Shown one piece after another: positions 1 through 6,113 of a DNA stretch of 18,677 nt; the stretch's first letter is position 1; every line of letters begins with the position of its first letter. The notes below the pieces were generated by a model, which was not told the DNA's origin, did not search any database, and saw nothing but the letters and a program-made list of their open reading frames with translations. The DNA lies in NCBI GenBank assembly GCA_937890655.1, contig CALADT010000152.1, forward strand, positions 1 to 18,677. The letters run 5' to 3'. The translations under genes were made by a program, and so were the position numbers. The stretch is from an uncultured Mucispirillum sp. (GTDB lineage Bacteria > Chrysiogenota > Deferribacteres > Deferribacterales > Mucispirillaceae).

Positions 1-1126
1 ATACATTGCCTTCGCTACCTATTTCTCCAAAACCGTATATGGACGCACCCACATATTTATCTGCAAAATAAGAAGTATCATATTTATATTCTTTTTTGCT
101 GTATGATACATTATAAATTTTATCAATCATTATGCCTTCACTATAATTTTGGCATATAAGGTGTTTTTTACCACCTGTATAGTATGTTCTAAACAAATAA
201 GGTATATCTTTACTAAGTAGTTTATATGTTTTGCCGTCATACTCAAATATATATGATGTTGGTTTATATTTTTTGTTTAATACAGAAACAAATATTTCAT
301 CTTTTCCGTTATTATTAATATCTACTGATTCTATATTAATAATATTTCCGTAAATAGAAGATATATAGCCTTTTTGTAACAGTTTATTATTTACTGCTTC
401 ATATATAAATATTTTACTTCTGCCGGCTAAGGCTATTAAGTAATTGCTTTCTTTGCCTTCAAAATAACCCACAGTCATACTGATTACATCTTCTTCTATT
501 TTTATAGGCTTTTCTTCATCTGCACTTGCTGTTGTAATTATTTTTATACCTTTTACTGCTATATCATTAAAAAAAATAGTTTTACCTTTAAAATTTAGGC
601 TACATTTTGCATTTTTTGAACCACTGTTTTCTCTGCCACAAGTAATACTATAATCAGATGATTCATCTTTTACAAAATGACTGCTTTTAAATATTTCATA
701 CTCTGCCTTTGCACTTTCTTCTTCACTTAACAAATTAGTAGAAAAATTTACAGGTATAGGGGAAACATGTGTTATTCTATCCCCTTTTTTTATGCCGTTA
801 TTTTCTATTGTTGTGCAGGTAGAATATTCTTTTTCCACATTAGAAATAGCAATTTTACCGGTAACAATATTCTTTTTACCTAATGATTTACCTGTAACAG
901 GGTGGATTAATGCTTCACCATCTCTACTTGTTACAAACTCCATACCTGTAACTACATTATGGTTTTTGCCTAAATCTATTGTTACTCCGTTGCTGGAAAC
1001 TACATAGCCTGAAAGCCCTTCTGCCCAGCTTTCTATTCTATGTGCAAAGCCTTCAAAAGTATTTTCTGCATATGAAAAAAATGGTATTGTAAATATTATT
1101 AAAAATTGTAATATTATTTTTTTCAT
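1..1126 (-). CDS. Exported FG-GAP/VCBS-type protein with FlgT-C-like domain (3' part outside window)
   Basis: The frame is open from an ATG at 1126 to the left edge: 375 codons with no stop, so the C-terminus is missing. Residues 1-20 form a signal peptide (MKK, hydrophobic core, cleavage probably after SYA). Residues about 38-120 follow the pattern of the C-terminal domain of FlgT and related CsgG-like proteins: GYVVSSNGVTIDLG, then an R-DG-E...HPVTGKSLG stretch, ending in KKGDRI. Residues 269-278 (DINNNGKDEI) are a calcium-binding-type FG-GAP/VCBS loop, so the rest is probably beta-propeller. The protein should be periplasmic or surface-exposed. The ATG lies two bases after the thiS stop, so it is co-transcribed with thiS although nothing ties it to thiamine. 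The only ribosome-binding sequence is the GGTGGT of the last thiS codons. Domain calls are by eye; the exact role is unknown. Confidence 0.75.
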   Translation of the reverse strand, partial: MKKIILQFLIIFTIPFFSYAENTFEGFAHRIESWAEGLSGYVVSSNGVTIDLGKNHNVVTGMEFVTSRDGEALIHPVTGKSLGKKNIVTGKIAISNVEKEYSTCTTIENNGIKKGDRITHVSPIPVNFSTNLLSEEESAKAEYEIFKSSHFVKDESSDYSITCGRENSGSKNAKCSLNFKGKTIFFNDIAVKGIKIITTASADEEKPIKIEEDVISMTVGYFEGKESNYLIALAGRSKIFIYEAVNNKLLQKGYISSIYGNIINIESVDINNNGKDEIFVSVLNKKYKPTSYIFEYDGKTYKLLSKDIPYLFRTYYTGGKKHLICQNYSEGIMIDKIYNVSYSKKEYKYDTSYFADKYVGASIYGFGEIGSEGNV

Positions 1127-1128
1127 AA

Positions 1129-1329
1129 TTAACCACCACCTACAAATTTTACAAGCTCTATTACACTTTTTTCTTCTATAATAGTGTTAGCAAACTCATC
1201 TTTTGTAACTATTACACCGTTTACTTCTGCTATAATATTTTCGTTTACTATATTTAATATTTTAATAATTTCTTGTAATGTTATTTTTTCTTGAAAACTA
1301 TGTTCCATACCGTTTACAATGATTTTCAT
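1129..1329 (-). CDS. thiS: Sulfur carrier protein ThiS
   Basis: This is a 66-residue beta-grasp protein of usual ThiS length. It opens with the typical MKIIVNG strand and ends in VGGG, giving the C-terminal Gly-Gly that ThiF adenylates and that then carries the thiocarboxylate sulfur used by ThiG to build the thiazole of thiamine. It acts in the cytoplasm. Its ATG follows the thiF stop by one base, and its ribosome-binding site (AAAGGA, about 1338-1343) lies inside the end of thiF, so the two are translationally linked. ThiG and ThiH are not in the window. The short protein with an exposed Gly-Gly tail makes the call firm; the remaining doubt is whether it serves thiamine or another sulfur-transfer route. 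Confidence 0.85.
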   Translation of the reverse strand: MKIIVNGMEHSFQEKITLQEIIKILNIVNENIIAEVNGVIVTKDEFANTIIEEKSVIELVKFVGGG

Positions 1330-1330
1330 T

Positions 1331-2131
1331 TTATATATCCTTTAATAAATATTTAACTGCTTCATTTGCCTGTATATTTGCACATACTGAAACACGTGGT
1401 GCCATAAGTGATTCATTAAATGTGGCTTCATGCTCAAAGTCCCCAACTATTATACAGTTTTTACCTAACTTTTTTATTTTAATATCTTCAGTATTATAAT
1501 ATCCTGCTACACCAGAAGCACCTATTATATAACTTTCTGGCAACTCTTTTATACATTTTTCTACTAATAACATTTTTGATAAGGGGTTGTCAAAACATTC
1601 TAGTATAACATTGTGGTTTTTTAACTCATTTATAATATTTTCTTCTGCTAAATATGTATTTGAAAAGGTAATATTTACATATGGGTTTATGCGTTTTAAG
1701 TTTATTGTTAAGGCTTCAGTTTTTTGCATTCCTATTTGGTCTATAAAATAAAACTGACGGTTAATATTAGAAGGTTCTACCACATCAAAATCAATTATTT
1801 TAATATTACCAACCCCTATTCTCACAAGGCTTGCAGCAGCATGACTTCCTAACCCACCTATTCCTGCTATTACTACTGTGGCTTTTTTTAGTTTGTTATA
1901 TAAATCAAGCCCTTGTCGGCTTATAATCATATATTCTAACTCTTCATATGTAGGCATTACTCCTTTTTTTATAAGGGTAACATTATCATTTTCAAATACA
2001 ATATGGTCTATACTAACAGGAAAAGAGTTAATAATAAATACATCTGCAGATATATTTTTTATTTTAATCAACTCTTTTATGGAAACAGGTTTTTCTATTT
2101 CTACTTTTTTACCATTTAATATAATATTCAT
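1331..2131 (-). CDS. thiF: ThiF-like E1 adenylyltransferase with N-terminal ThiS-like domain
   Basis: This enzyme should use ATP to adenylate the C-terminal glycine of the neighbouring ThiS. The 266 residues show two parts. Residues 1-57 are a second ThiS-like beta-grasp domain (MNIILNGKKVEIEK) without a Gly-Gly tail. Residues 75-266 are the E1 Rossmann domain: nucleotide loop GIGGLG (90-95), acidic D114 and D116, NINRQ (122-126), K137 and D181. The Cys pairs that bind zinc in the E. coli ThiF/MoeB type are absent, as in the short ThiF family 2, where an N-terminal ThiS-like domain also occurs. The chosen start matches the normal first residue of a ThiS fold. No ribosome-binding site precedes it, and a perfect promoter predicts transcription from the A of this ATG, so it is probably read from a leaderless mRNA. 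No TPP riboswitch is visible upstream. Confidence 0.85.
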   Translation of the reverse strand: MNIILNGKKVEIEKPVSIKELIKIKNISADVFIINSFPVSIDHIVFENDNVTLIKKGVMPTYEELEYMIISRQGLDLYNKLKKATVVIAGIGGLGSHAAASLVRIGVGNIKIIDFDVVEPSNINRQFYFIDQIGMQKTEALTINLKRINPYVNITFSNTYLAEENIINELKNHNVILECFDNPLSKMLLVEKCIKELPESYIIGASGVAGYYNTEDIKIKKLGKNCIIVGDFEHEATFNESLMAPRVSVCANIQANEAVKYLLKDI

Positions 2132-2137
2132 AAACTA

Positions 2138-2166
2138 ATTATATATATTGCTTTTTTAAATGTCAA
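2138..2166 (-). promoter_or_regulatory. Consensus sigma-70 promoter of thiF, predicted leaderless
   Basis: On the minus strand, TTGACA (2161-2166), a 17-base spacer (2144-2160) and TATAAT (2138-2143) match the sigma-70 consensus at all twelve positions. Counting seven bases from the -10 element puts +1 at 2131, which is the A of the thiF ATG. There is no Shine-Dalgarno sequence between the -10 element and the ATG. Confidence 0.8.
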
Positions 2167-2910
2167 AGATATTTTATTATTTTAAGTTCTTGGTTTAATT
2201 TATAATTTTAAACCATTATATGTTCTTATAATACAAATTTACTTTTAACATTATTTATTACAAGTTTACTTATTTAGTGTGTATAATTATTTTTATATTA
2301 ATTATAAAGTGTTATATGTTATTTGATATTTGCATACTATAAGTATGTATAATTTTATAACACATGATTTTTTTATTACATAATAATACAAAATTTTTAA
2401 TTACATGTTTTATTGTTTAGGTTATAGGCAATATTCTTTATACTTATTTTTATATGATTTTATAATCATAATATCTTTTTAACCTTTGTTGTAAAAATAT
2501 AATCTAATTGCATAATTGTTGATTTTGGCTTAATTTTATATAAATAATTACTTATTTTTATATATATTGCTTACATACTCATAATTTGTATCTTCTAACT
2601 ATTTTTTCTAAATTAGTTTTAATATTTTTTAATATCCTATTGTTTTAAGTGATTACCATATAAACTTATGAATTATTATTTTTTAAAAAAATTGCATAGT
2701 AAATATTTTATTGTAAAAATGCAATTAAATTTTATTTATGGTTTTTTTACTTGTTTTTTATTTAAACTTAATATTTATATGTAATAATTTATTACTTAAT
2801 TTAATAATTTAATAATTTAATAATTTAGTAGTTTTGTAGCTTAATAGATTAATAGCTTAATAGTTTAATGATTTAACAAAACAATATTATTACTACTTTA
2901 ATCACTTAAA
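2139..2910. other. Long AT-rich intergenic region
   Basis: Between the thiF start and the kor terminator there are about 770 bases with almost no G or C runs and no plausible gene on either strand. It holds the thiF promoter at its left end, a nested inverted repeat (GTGTTATA 2309-2316 with TATAACAC 2356-2363, enclosing CATACT-ATA-AGTATG 2333-2347), one exact DnaA-box match (TTATACACA, minus strand, 2278-2286) and a degenerate period-8 tandem repeat (2782-2873). I see no tRNA, riboswitch or decayed coding frame. It may be a decayed gene site or structured or protein-binding DNA; the sequence alone does not decide. Confidence 0.6.
2782..2873. repeat. Degenerate tandem octamer repeat (TAATAATT)n
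   Basis: From 2802 to 2873 there are nine consecutive eight-base units in exact register. Units 1-3 are TAATAATT, followed by TAGTAGTT, TTGTAGCT, TAATAGAT, TAATAGCT, TAATAGTT and one TAATGATT (three identical units plus six variants). Two further units (2782-2797) precede them after a four-base interruption. The divergence increases towards the kor terminator, as expected for an old repeat array. Confidence 0.75.
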
Positions 2911-2940
2911 ATAAAAAAGGGGTATAGAAATATACCCCTT
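2911..2940 (-). terminator. Rho-independent terminator of the kor operon
   Basis: A perfect ten-base-pair stem AAGGGGTATA / TATACCCCTT (2917-2926 with 2931-2940) and a four-base loop are followed on the minus strand by a run of Ts (complement of 2911-2918). It begins 25 bases after the last stop of the operon. Confidence 0.9.
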
Positions 2941-2964
2941 GTATAGGCTTATTATTTAATTTTA

Positions 2965-3258
2965 TTAAATGATTGCTTCGCCTTTATTTCGTAATAGTTT
3001 TGCATATTCTTCAATCTCGCTACAAAGCTCATAATCATATTGACTTAATTCTTTTGCAGTTTTTGAACCCATAATTAAATCAAACATATCGTTATCATAC
3101 ATTTTTGTTAGCATTTGGTTTAAACGTTCCAACTTCTCATCACTGTATGTATCTTTTACTTTTTCCACTATGAACTTTTTCATAAATACTTCGTTTTCAA
3201 GTATTGCTCGTCTTGCACATTGGAAATATGCTTTTTTATATAACGGATTTTCACTCAT
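2965..3258 (-). CDS. Small SdhE-like protein at the end of the kor operon
   Basis: This 97-residue, Cys-containing, mostly helical protein has no signal peptide. Its centre resembles the SdhE/Sdh5 family, which helps attach FAD covalently to succinate dehydrogenase and fumarate reductase. It has the double Arg of the family (R16-R17), the conserved Glu in the RxxxE position (R17-A-I-L-E21, where SdhE has RGxxE), and a DNDMF stretch (55-59) followed by an IMG, matching the D-P-D-L-F...M-x-x-G region of SdhE. The Gly of RGxxE is Ala here. Length fits the family (about 80-100). It starts seven bases after the korC stop and is the last gene before the terminator, so it is made together with 2-oxoglutarate oxidoreductase, a neighbouring TCA-cycle step. 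Homology was judged by eye; it could instead be an unrelated small helical protein. Confidence 0.5.
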   Translation of the reverse strand: MSENPLYKKAYFQCARRAILENEVFMKKFIVEKVKDTYSDEKLERLNQMLTKMYDNDMFDLIMGSKTAKELSQYDYELCSEIEEYAKLLRNKGEAII

Positions 3259-3265
3259 TAATCAC

Positions 3266-3805
3266 TTACCCTAATACTTGTTTTGCTAGCTCTACACCTA
3301 TATTATAGGCTTTTGTGTTGTTTTCTGCTGCTTTTGCAGGAAAATTGTTTACTATTACTTCAAGTAAACCATCATGACTAACTATTTTACAAACTTCGTT
3401 TACTACACCTAATGTTGCTATATTTGCAGAAAGCGAACTTTTTAATTGCTCCTGTATGGTAGATGTAATAGGCACTGCATATACTTTATGGGCTGTGTTG
3501 TATTCATGCACCAACGTATTATCCACTATAACTATTGCATTTTCTTTTAAGTCGTTTGTATATTTATTATACGCTTCCTGAGTTAAGGATATAAAAACAT
3601 CTGGGTTAATTATTTTAGGATAGTTTATTTCATCATCACTAATAATAACTTCTGCTTTACTAGCACCACCCCTTGCTTCAGGGCCATATGACTGGCTTTG
3701 AACTGCGTTTTTACCAGCTTTTGTTACTGCTGCTTGTGCAAGCAAAATACCTGCTGTTATTATACCTTGACCACCAGAACCGGAAAACCTTATATCATAT
3801 CTCAT
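3266..3805 (-). CDS. korC: 2-oxoglutarate:ferredoxin oxidoreductase, gamma subunit
   Basis: This 179-residue cytoplasmic subunit belongs to the pyruvate/ketoisovalerate oxidoreductase catalytic gamma family. The glycine-rich start (GSGGQG, residues 9-14) and the YGPEARGG motif (40-47) are hallmarks of the family, and the length is typical. The complex decarboxylates 2-oxoglutarate to succinyl-CoA and passes electrons to ferredoxin. It is the fourth structural gene of the set, 11 bases downstream of korB and 7 bases upstream of the SdhE-like gene. Assignment to 2-oxoglutarate rather than pyruvate or branched-chain keto acids rests on the D-A-B-C gene order (as in oorDABC of Campylobacterota) and subunit sizes; substrate cannot be proven from sequence alone. 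Confidence 0.85.
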   Translation of the reverse strand: MRYDIRFSGSGGQGIITAGILLAQAAVTKAGKNAVQSQSYGPEARGGASKAEVIISDDEINYPKIINPDVFISLTQEAYNKYTNDLKENAIVIVDNTLVHEYNTAHKVYAVPITSTIQEQLKSSLSANIATLGVVNEVCKIVSHDGLLEVIVNNFPAKAAENNTKAYNIGVELAKQVLG

Positions 3806-3816
3806 AAAATATGCTC

Positions 3817-4632
3817 CTATTTTGCTTTAAAACATGTTACTGCATCATAGTTTGTTACAAATTCTCGTTTTGTAGTGTCTTGATGTAGTATGCCTGTTAA
3901 AAATTTACCTTCTAACTCCTCTTCGCTCATTTTTTCTGCTGCTTTTGTTGTTACTGCATGGTCTTTCTGCCATAATAACATATCTGCAGGTGTTTTTTGG
4001 TTATTTTTCCTACCAAAACCTGTTGGACAGCCGGCTATAATTTCTACCACTGAAAGCCCTGTATGGGAAAAAGCCTCTTTAAAAAGTTTTTCCATAGGAA
4101 GTGCATGGTATGATGTGCTTCTTCCTACAAATGTCGCACCTGCTGCTTTTGCAAGGTTACATATATCAAAATCCGGCTCAATCATACCATATGGTGCAGT
4201 AGTTGCTTTTGCACCCATAGGAGTTGTAGGGGAATACTGACCACCTGTCATACCGTAAATATTATTATTAAACACTATAACTGTCATATCTATGTTTCTT
4301 CTACAAGCGTGTATAAAATGGTTGCCACCTATGGCACTCATATCACCATCACCACCTAAGGCTACAACTTTTAATGACGGATTAGCCATTTTTATACCTG
4401 TTGCAAAAGCTAAACTTCTACCGTGAGTAGTGTGTAATGTATTAAAATCTAAATATCCAGGTAAACGACTGGCACAGCCTATACCTGATGCTATAACTGT
4501 TTCATCTTTTGTCCATCCCATTTCTGCTAATGCACGTATCATGGATTTCATTATAATACCATAACCACACCCTGGACACCATATATGAGGAAGACGCCCC
4601 TGTCTTATAAACTCTTCATAATTATAAGCCAT
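3817..4632 (-). CDS. korB: 2-oxoglutarate:ferredoxin oxidoreductase, beta (TPP-binding) subunit
   Basis: This 271-residue subunit binds thiamine diphosphate and an iron-sulfur cluster. CPGC (residues 19-22) and C53 in IGC are candidate cluster ligands. TTHGR (68-72), GDGD (94-97) and NNNIYGMTGGQ (122-132) form the TPP-Mg site. Length is that of the two-domain beta subunits. It lies one base after the korA stop and 11 bases before korC, so it is tightly co-translated. The enzyme's need for TPP means this operon depends on thiamine, whose thiF and thiS genes lie further along the same strand under a separate promoter. Family certain; substrate inferred from operon order. Confidence 0.9.
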   Translation of the reverse strand: MAYNYEEFIRQGRLPHIWCPGCGYGIIMKSMIRALAEMGWTKDETVIASGIGCASRLPGYLDFNTLHTTHGRSLAFATGIKMANPSLKVVALGGDGDMSAIGGNHFIHACRRNIDMTVIVFNNNIYGMTGGQYSPTTPMGAKATTAPYGMIEPDFDICNLAKAAGATFVGRSTSYHALPMEKLFKEAFSHTGLSVVEIIAGCPTGFGRKNNQKTPADMLLWQKDHAVTTKAAEKMSEEELEGKFLTGILHQDTTKREFVTNYDAVTCFKAK

Positions 4633-4633
4633 A

Positions 4634-5767
4634 TTATTCCCCCTCCACTATTTTTGCTATTTGGTTTGGTGAAATAGGTTCACTATCCACCCTGCATACA
4701 TGTTTCACTGGGCAGTCTCCAGCAACTGCACGGCTTACTTCCCTCACTGTTTGACCTAAACTTAACTCAACCACAGTAAATGATTTTACTTTTGAAGCAT
4801 ACATTTGGATTTCTTTATCAGGAAATGGCCATATAGTTAATGGTTTTAATAAACCTACCTTAACACCTTTTTCTCTTAAAAGTAATACTGCATCTTTTGC
4901 AGCACGGGCAGAGCTACCAAAAGCAAATATCATATGCTCTGCATCTTCGCACATAAAATGCTCTACTTTTACTATATCATCATAGTTTAATTCTACTTTA
5001 TTAATTAAACGTTCTTCTTGGATACCTATTAATTTTGGGTTATTAGTTGGAAAACCGAATTCATCATGGTTTAAGCCTGTAACATGATACCTATAACCTT
5101 CCCCAAAATTAGCCATTGGTGGCACAAGTGTGCTGTTATCGTATGGTTTATAATCTTCTGGAGAACATTTTACTTTTTCCCTATCTATAACTTCTAAATC
5201 ACCCTCATTTGGTATTTCAATAGCTTCACGCATATGGCCGATTATTTCATCAGATAATATAATAACAGGCATACGGTATTTTTCTGCTAAATTAAAAGCA
5301 CGAACTGTTTCACTAAACTGTTCATATACTGTTGATGGCGTAAGTGCTATACAAGGGTGGTCCCCATGTGTGCCCCACCTTGCCTGCATAATATCTGCCT
5401 GACTTGGGCCTGTTGGAGTCCCTGTGGAAGGGCCACCACGCATAACGTTTAATATAACACATGGCACTTCTGCCATATATCCATAACCTAAATTTTCTAA
5501 TTTTAATGACATTCCAGGGCCACTGGTTGCCGTTAATGATTTAGCACCAGCAAGTGAAGCACCAATTATTGCAGCCATTGCACTAATCTCATCTTCCATT
5601 TGGATAAACCTGCCACCATGAGATGGTAGCCACGCAGCAAGACGTTCTGCCACTTCTGTTGAAGGTGTTATTGGGTAGCCTGCATAAAATTTGCACCCTG
5701 CATATAATGCACCCATTGCAACTGCATCGTTGCCTTGTAAAAATTTACGTTCTTTTTCTTTTTTCAT
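4634..5767 (-). CDS. korA: 2-oxoglutarate:ferredoxin oxidoreductase, alpha subunit
   Basis: This 377-residue subunit carries the pyrimidine-binding domain of the TPP-dependent oxidoreductase. It shows YPITPSTE (31-38), the acidic EDE (58-60), TSGPG (81-85), RGGPSTG (110-116) and PSQAD (121-125), all standard for 2-oxoacid:acceptor oxidoreductase alpha chains. The length suits a KorA without a fused gamma domain, consistent with the separate korC. It begins two bases after the korD stop. Together with KorB it forms the active site that decarboxylates 2-oxoglutarate, probably in the oxidative direction in a heterotroph or reversibly in a reductive cycle. The direction cannot be read from the sequence. 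Confidence 0.9.
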   Translation of the reverse strand: MKKEKERKFLQGNDAVAMGALYAGCKFYAGYPITPSTEVAERLAAWLPSHGGRFIQMEDEISAMAAIIGASLAGAKSLTATSGPGMSLKLENLGYGYMAEVPCVILNVMRGGPSTGTPTGPSQADIMQARWGTHGDHPCIALTPSTVYEQFSETVRAFNLAEKYRMPVIILSDEIIGHMREAIEIPNEGDLEVIDREKVKCSPEDYKPYDNSTLVPPMANFGEGYRYHVTGLNHDEFGFPTNNPKLIGIQEERLINKVELNYDDIVKVEHFMCEDAEHMIFAFGSSARAAKDAVLLLREKGVKVGLLKPLTIWPFPDKEIQMYASKVKSFTVVELSLGQTVREVSRAVAGDCPVKHVCRVDSEPISPNQIAKIVEGE

Positions 5768-5769
5768 AA

Positions 5770-5961
5770 TTATAACCTTGTAACTTCTATTGCAAAATCA
5801 GGACAACGTAATTCACACTGCATACATGAAGTACATTTTTCAATATCTACAACATATACTTTAAATTCTTTTATTCCTAACACTTGAGTTGGACAGAACA
5901 CAACACAAATTTCACAACCTTTGCATCGCTCTTTATGGATGTTTATTTCGCTTTTTGCCAT
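5770..5961 (-). CDS. korD: 2-oxoglutarate:ferredoxin oxidoreductase, delta subunit (2[4Fe-4S] ferredoxin)
   Basis: This 63-residue protein has two canonical 4Fe-4S motifs: C13-x2-C16-x2-C19-x3-C23-P and C43-x2-C46-x2-C49-x3-C53-P. It transfers electrons from the TPP/Fe-S centre to free ferredoxin. As first gene of the operon it has a good ribosome-binding site (GTGAGGT, about eight bases before the ATG) and a sigma-70-type promoter about 28 bases upstream of the start. The position directly in front of korA, with a two-base gap, identifies it as the delta subunit rather than a free-standing ferredoxin. Confidence 0.9.
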   Translation of the reverse strand: MAKSEINIHKERCKGCEICVVFCPTQVLGIKEFKVYVVDIEKCTSCMQCELRCPDFAIEVTRL

Positions 5962-5995
5962 GTTTATACCTCACATAACAATGTAATATTTTCTT

Positions 5996-6024
5996 ATAAT
6001 ATATCTTTATGATGTATTTGTAAA
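5996..6024 (-). promoter_or_regulatory. Sigma-70 promoter of the kor operon
   Basis: On the minus strand TTTACA (6019-6024), a 17-base spacer and TATTAT (5996-6001) are each one base off consensus. The predicted +1 near 5989 leaves a 28-base leader that contains the korD ribosome-binding site. Confidence 0.65.
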
Positions 6025-6082
6025 GAAATATAAATAAATCATTTATATATTACAAATTTTTTACTTATTTTATTGCTATATA

Positions 6083-6107
6083 TAATATTTTTTGTTTTAA
6101 AATATTA
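6083..6107. other. AT-only inverted repeat downstream of the flagellar genes
   Basis: TAATATTTT (6083-6091) and AAAATATTA (6099-6107) form a nine-pair stem with a seven-base loop just after the stop of the FliK-like gene. There is no T-run on the minus strand after it, so it is at best a weak terminator for the flagellar genes, and read-through towards kor is possible. Confidence 0.3.
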
Positions 6108-6113
6108 TTTTAT

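Noticed and set aside
792..1007. 71-codon plus-strand frame near the left edge
   Set aside because: It lies inside the minus-strand FG-GAP gene, which is open from 1126 to the window edge with a signal peptide and domain motifs.
1878..2138. 86-codon plus-strand frame opposite the thiF start
   Set aside because: It is antisense to the conserved thiF coding region and has no start signal.
2139..2300. TPP riboswitch upstream of thiF
   Set aside because: The conserved CUGAGA-type core is absent and the promoter leaves no leader between +1 and the ATG.
2782..2873. CRISPR array
   Set aside because: The units are eight bases long and contiguous with no spacers, so this is a simple tandem repeat.
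2139..2910. Replication origin
   Set aside because: Only one exact DnaA box and one near match were found, and none of the genes that normally flank oriC (dnaA, dnaN, rpmH, gidA) is nearby; kept only as a low-interest observation.
3890..4240. 116-codon plus-strand frame opposite korB
   Set aside because: It is a shadow of a highly conserved enzyme gene, without a promoter or ribosome-binding site.
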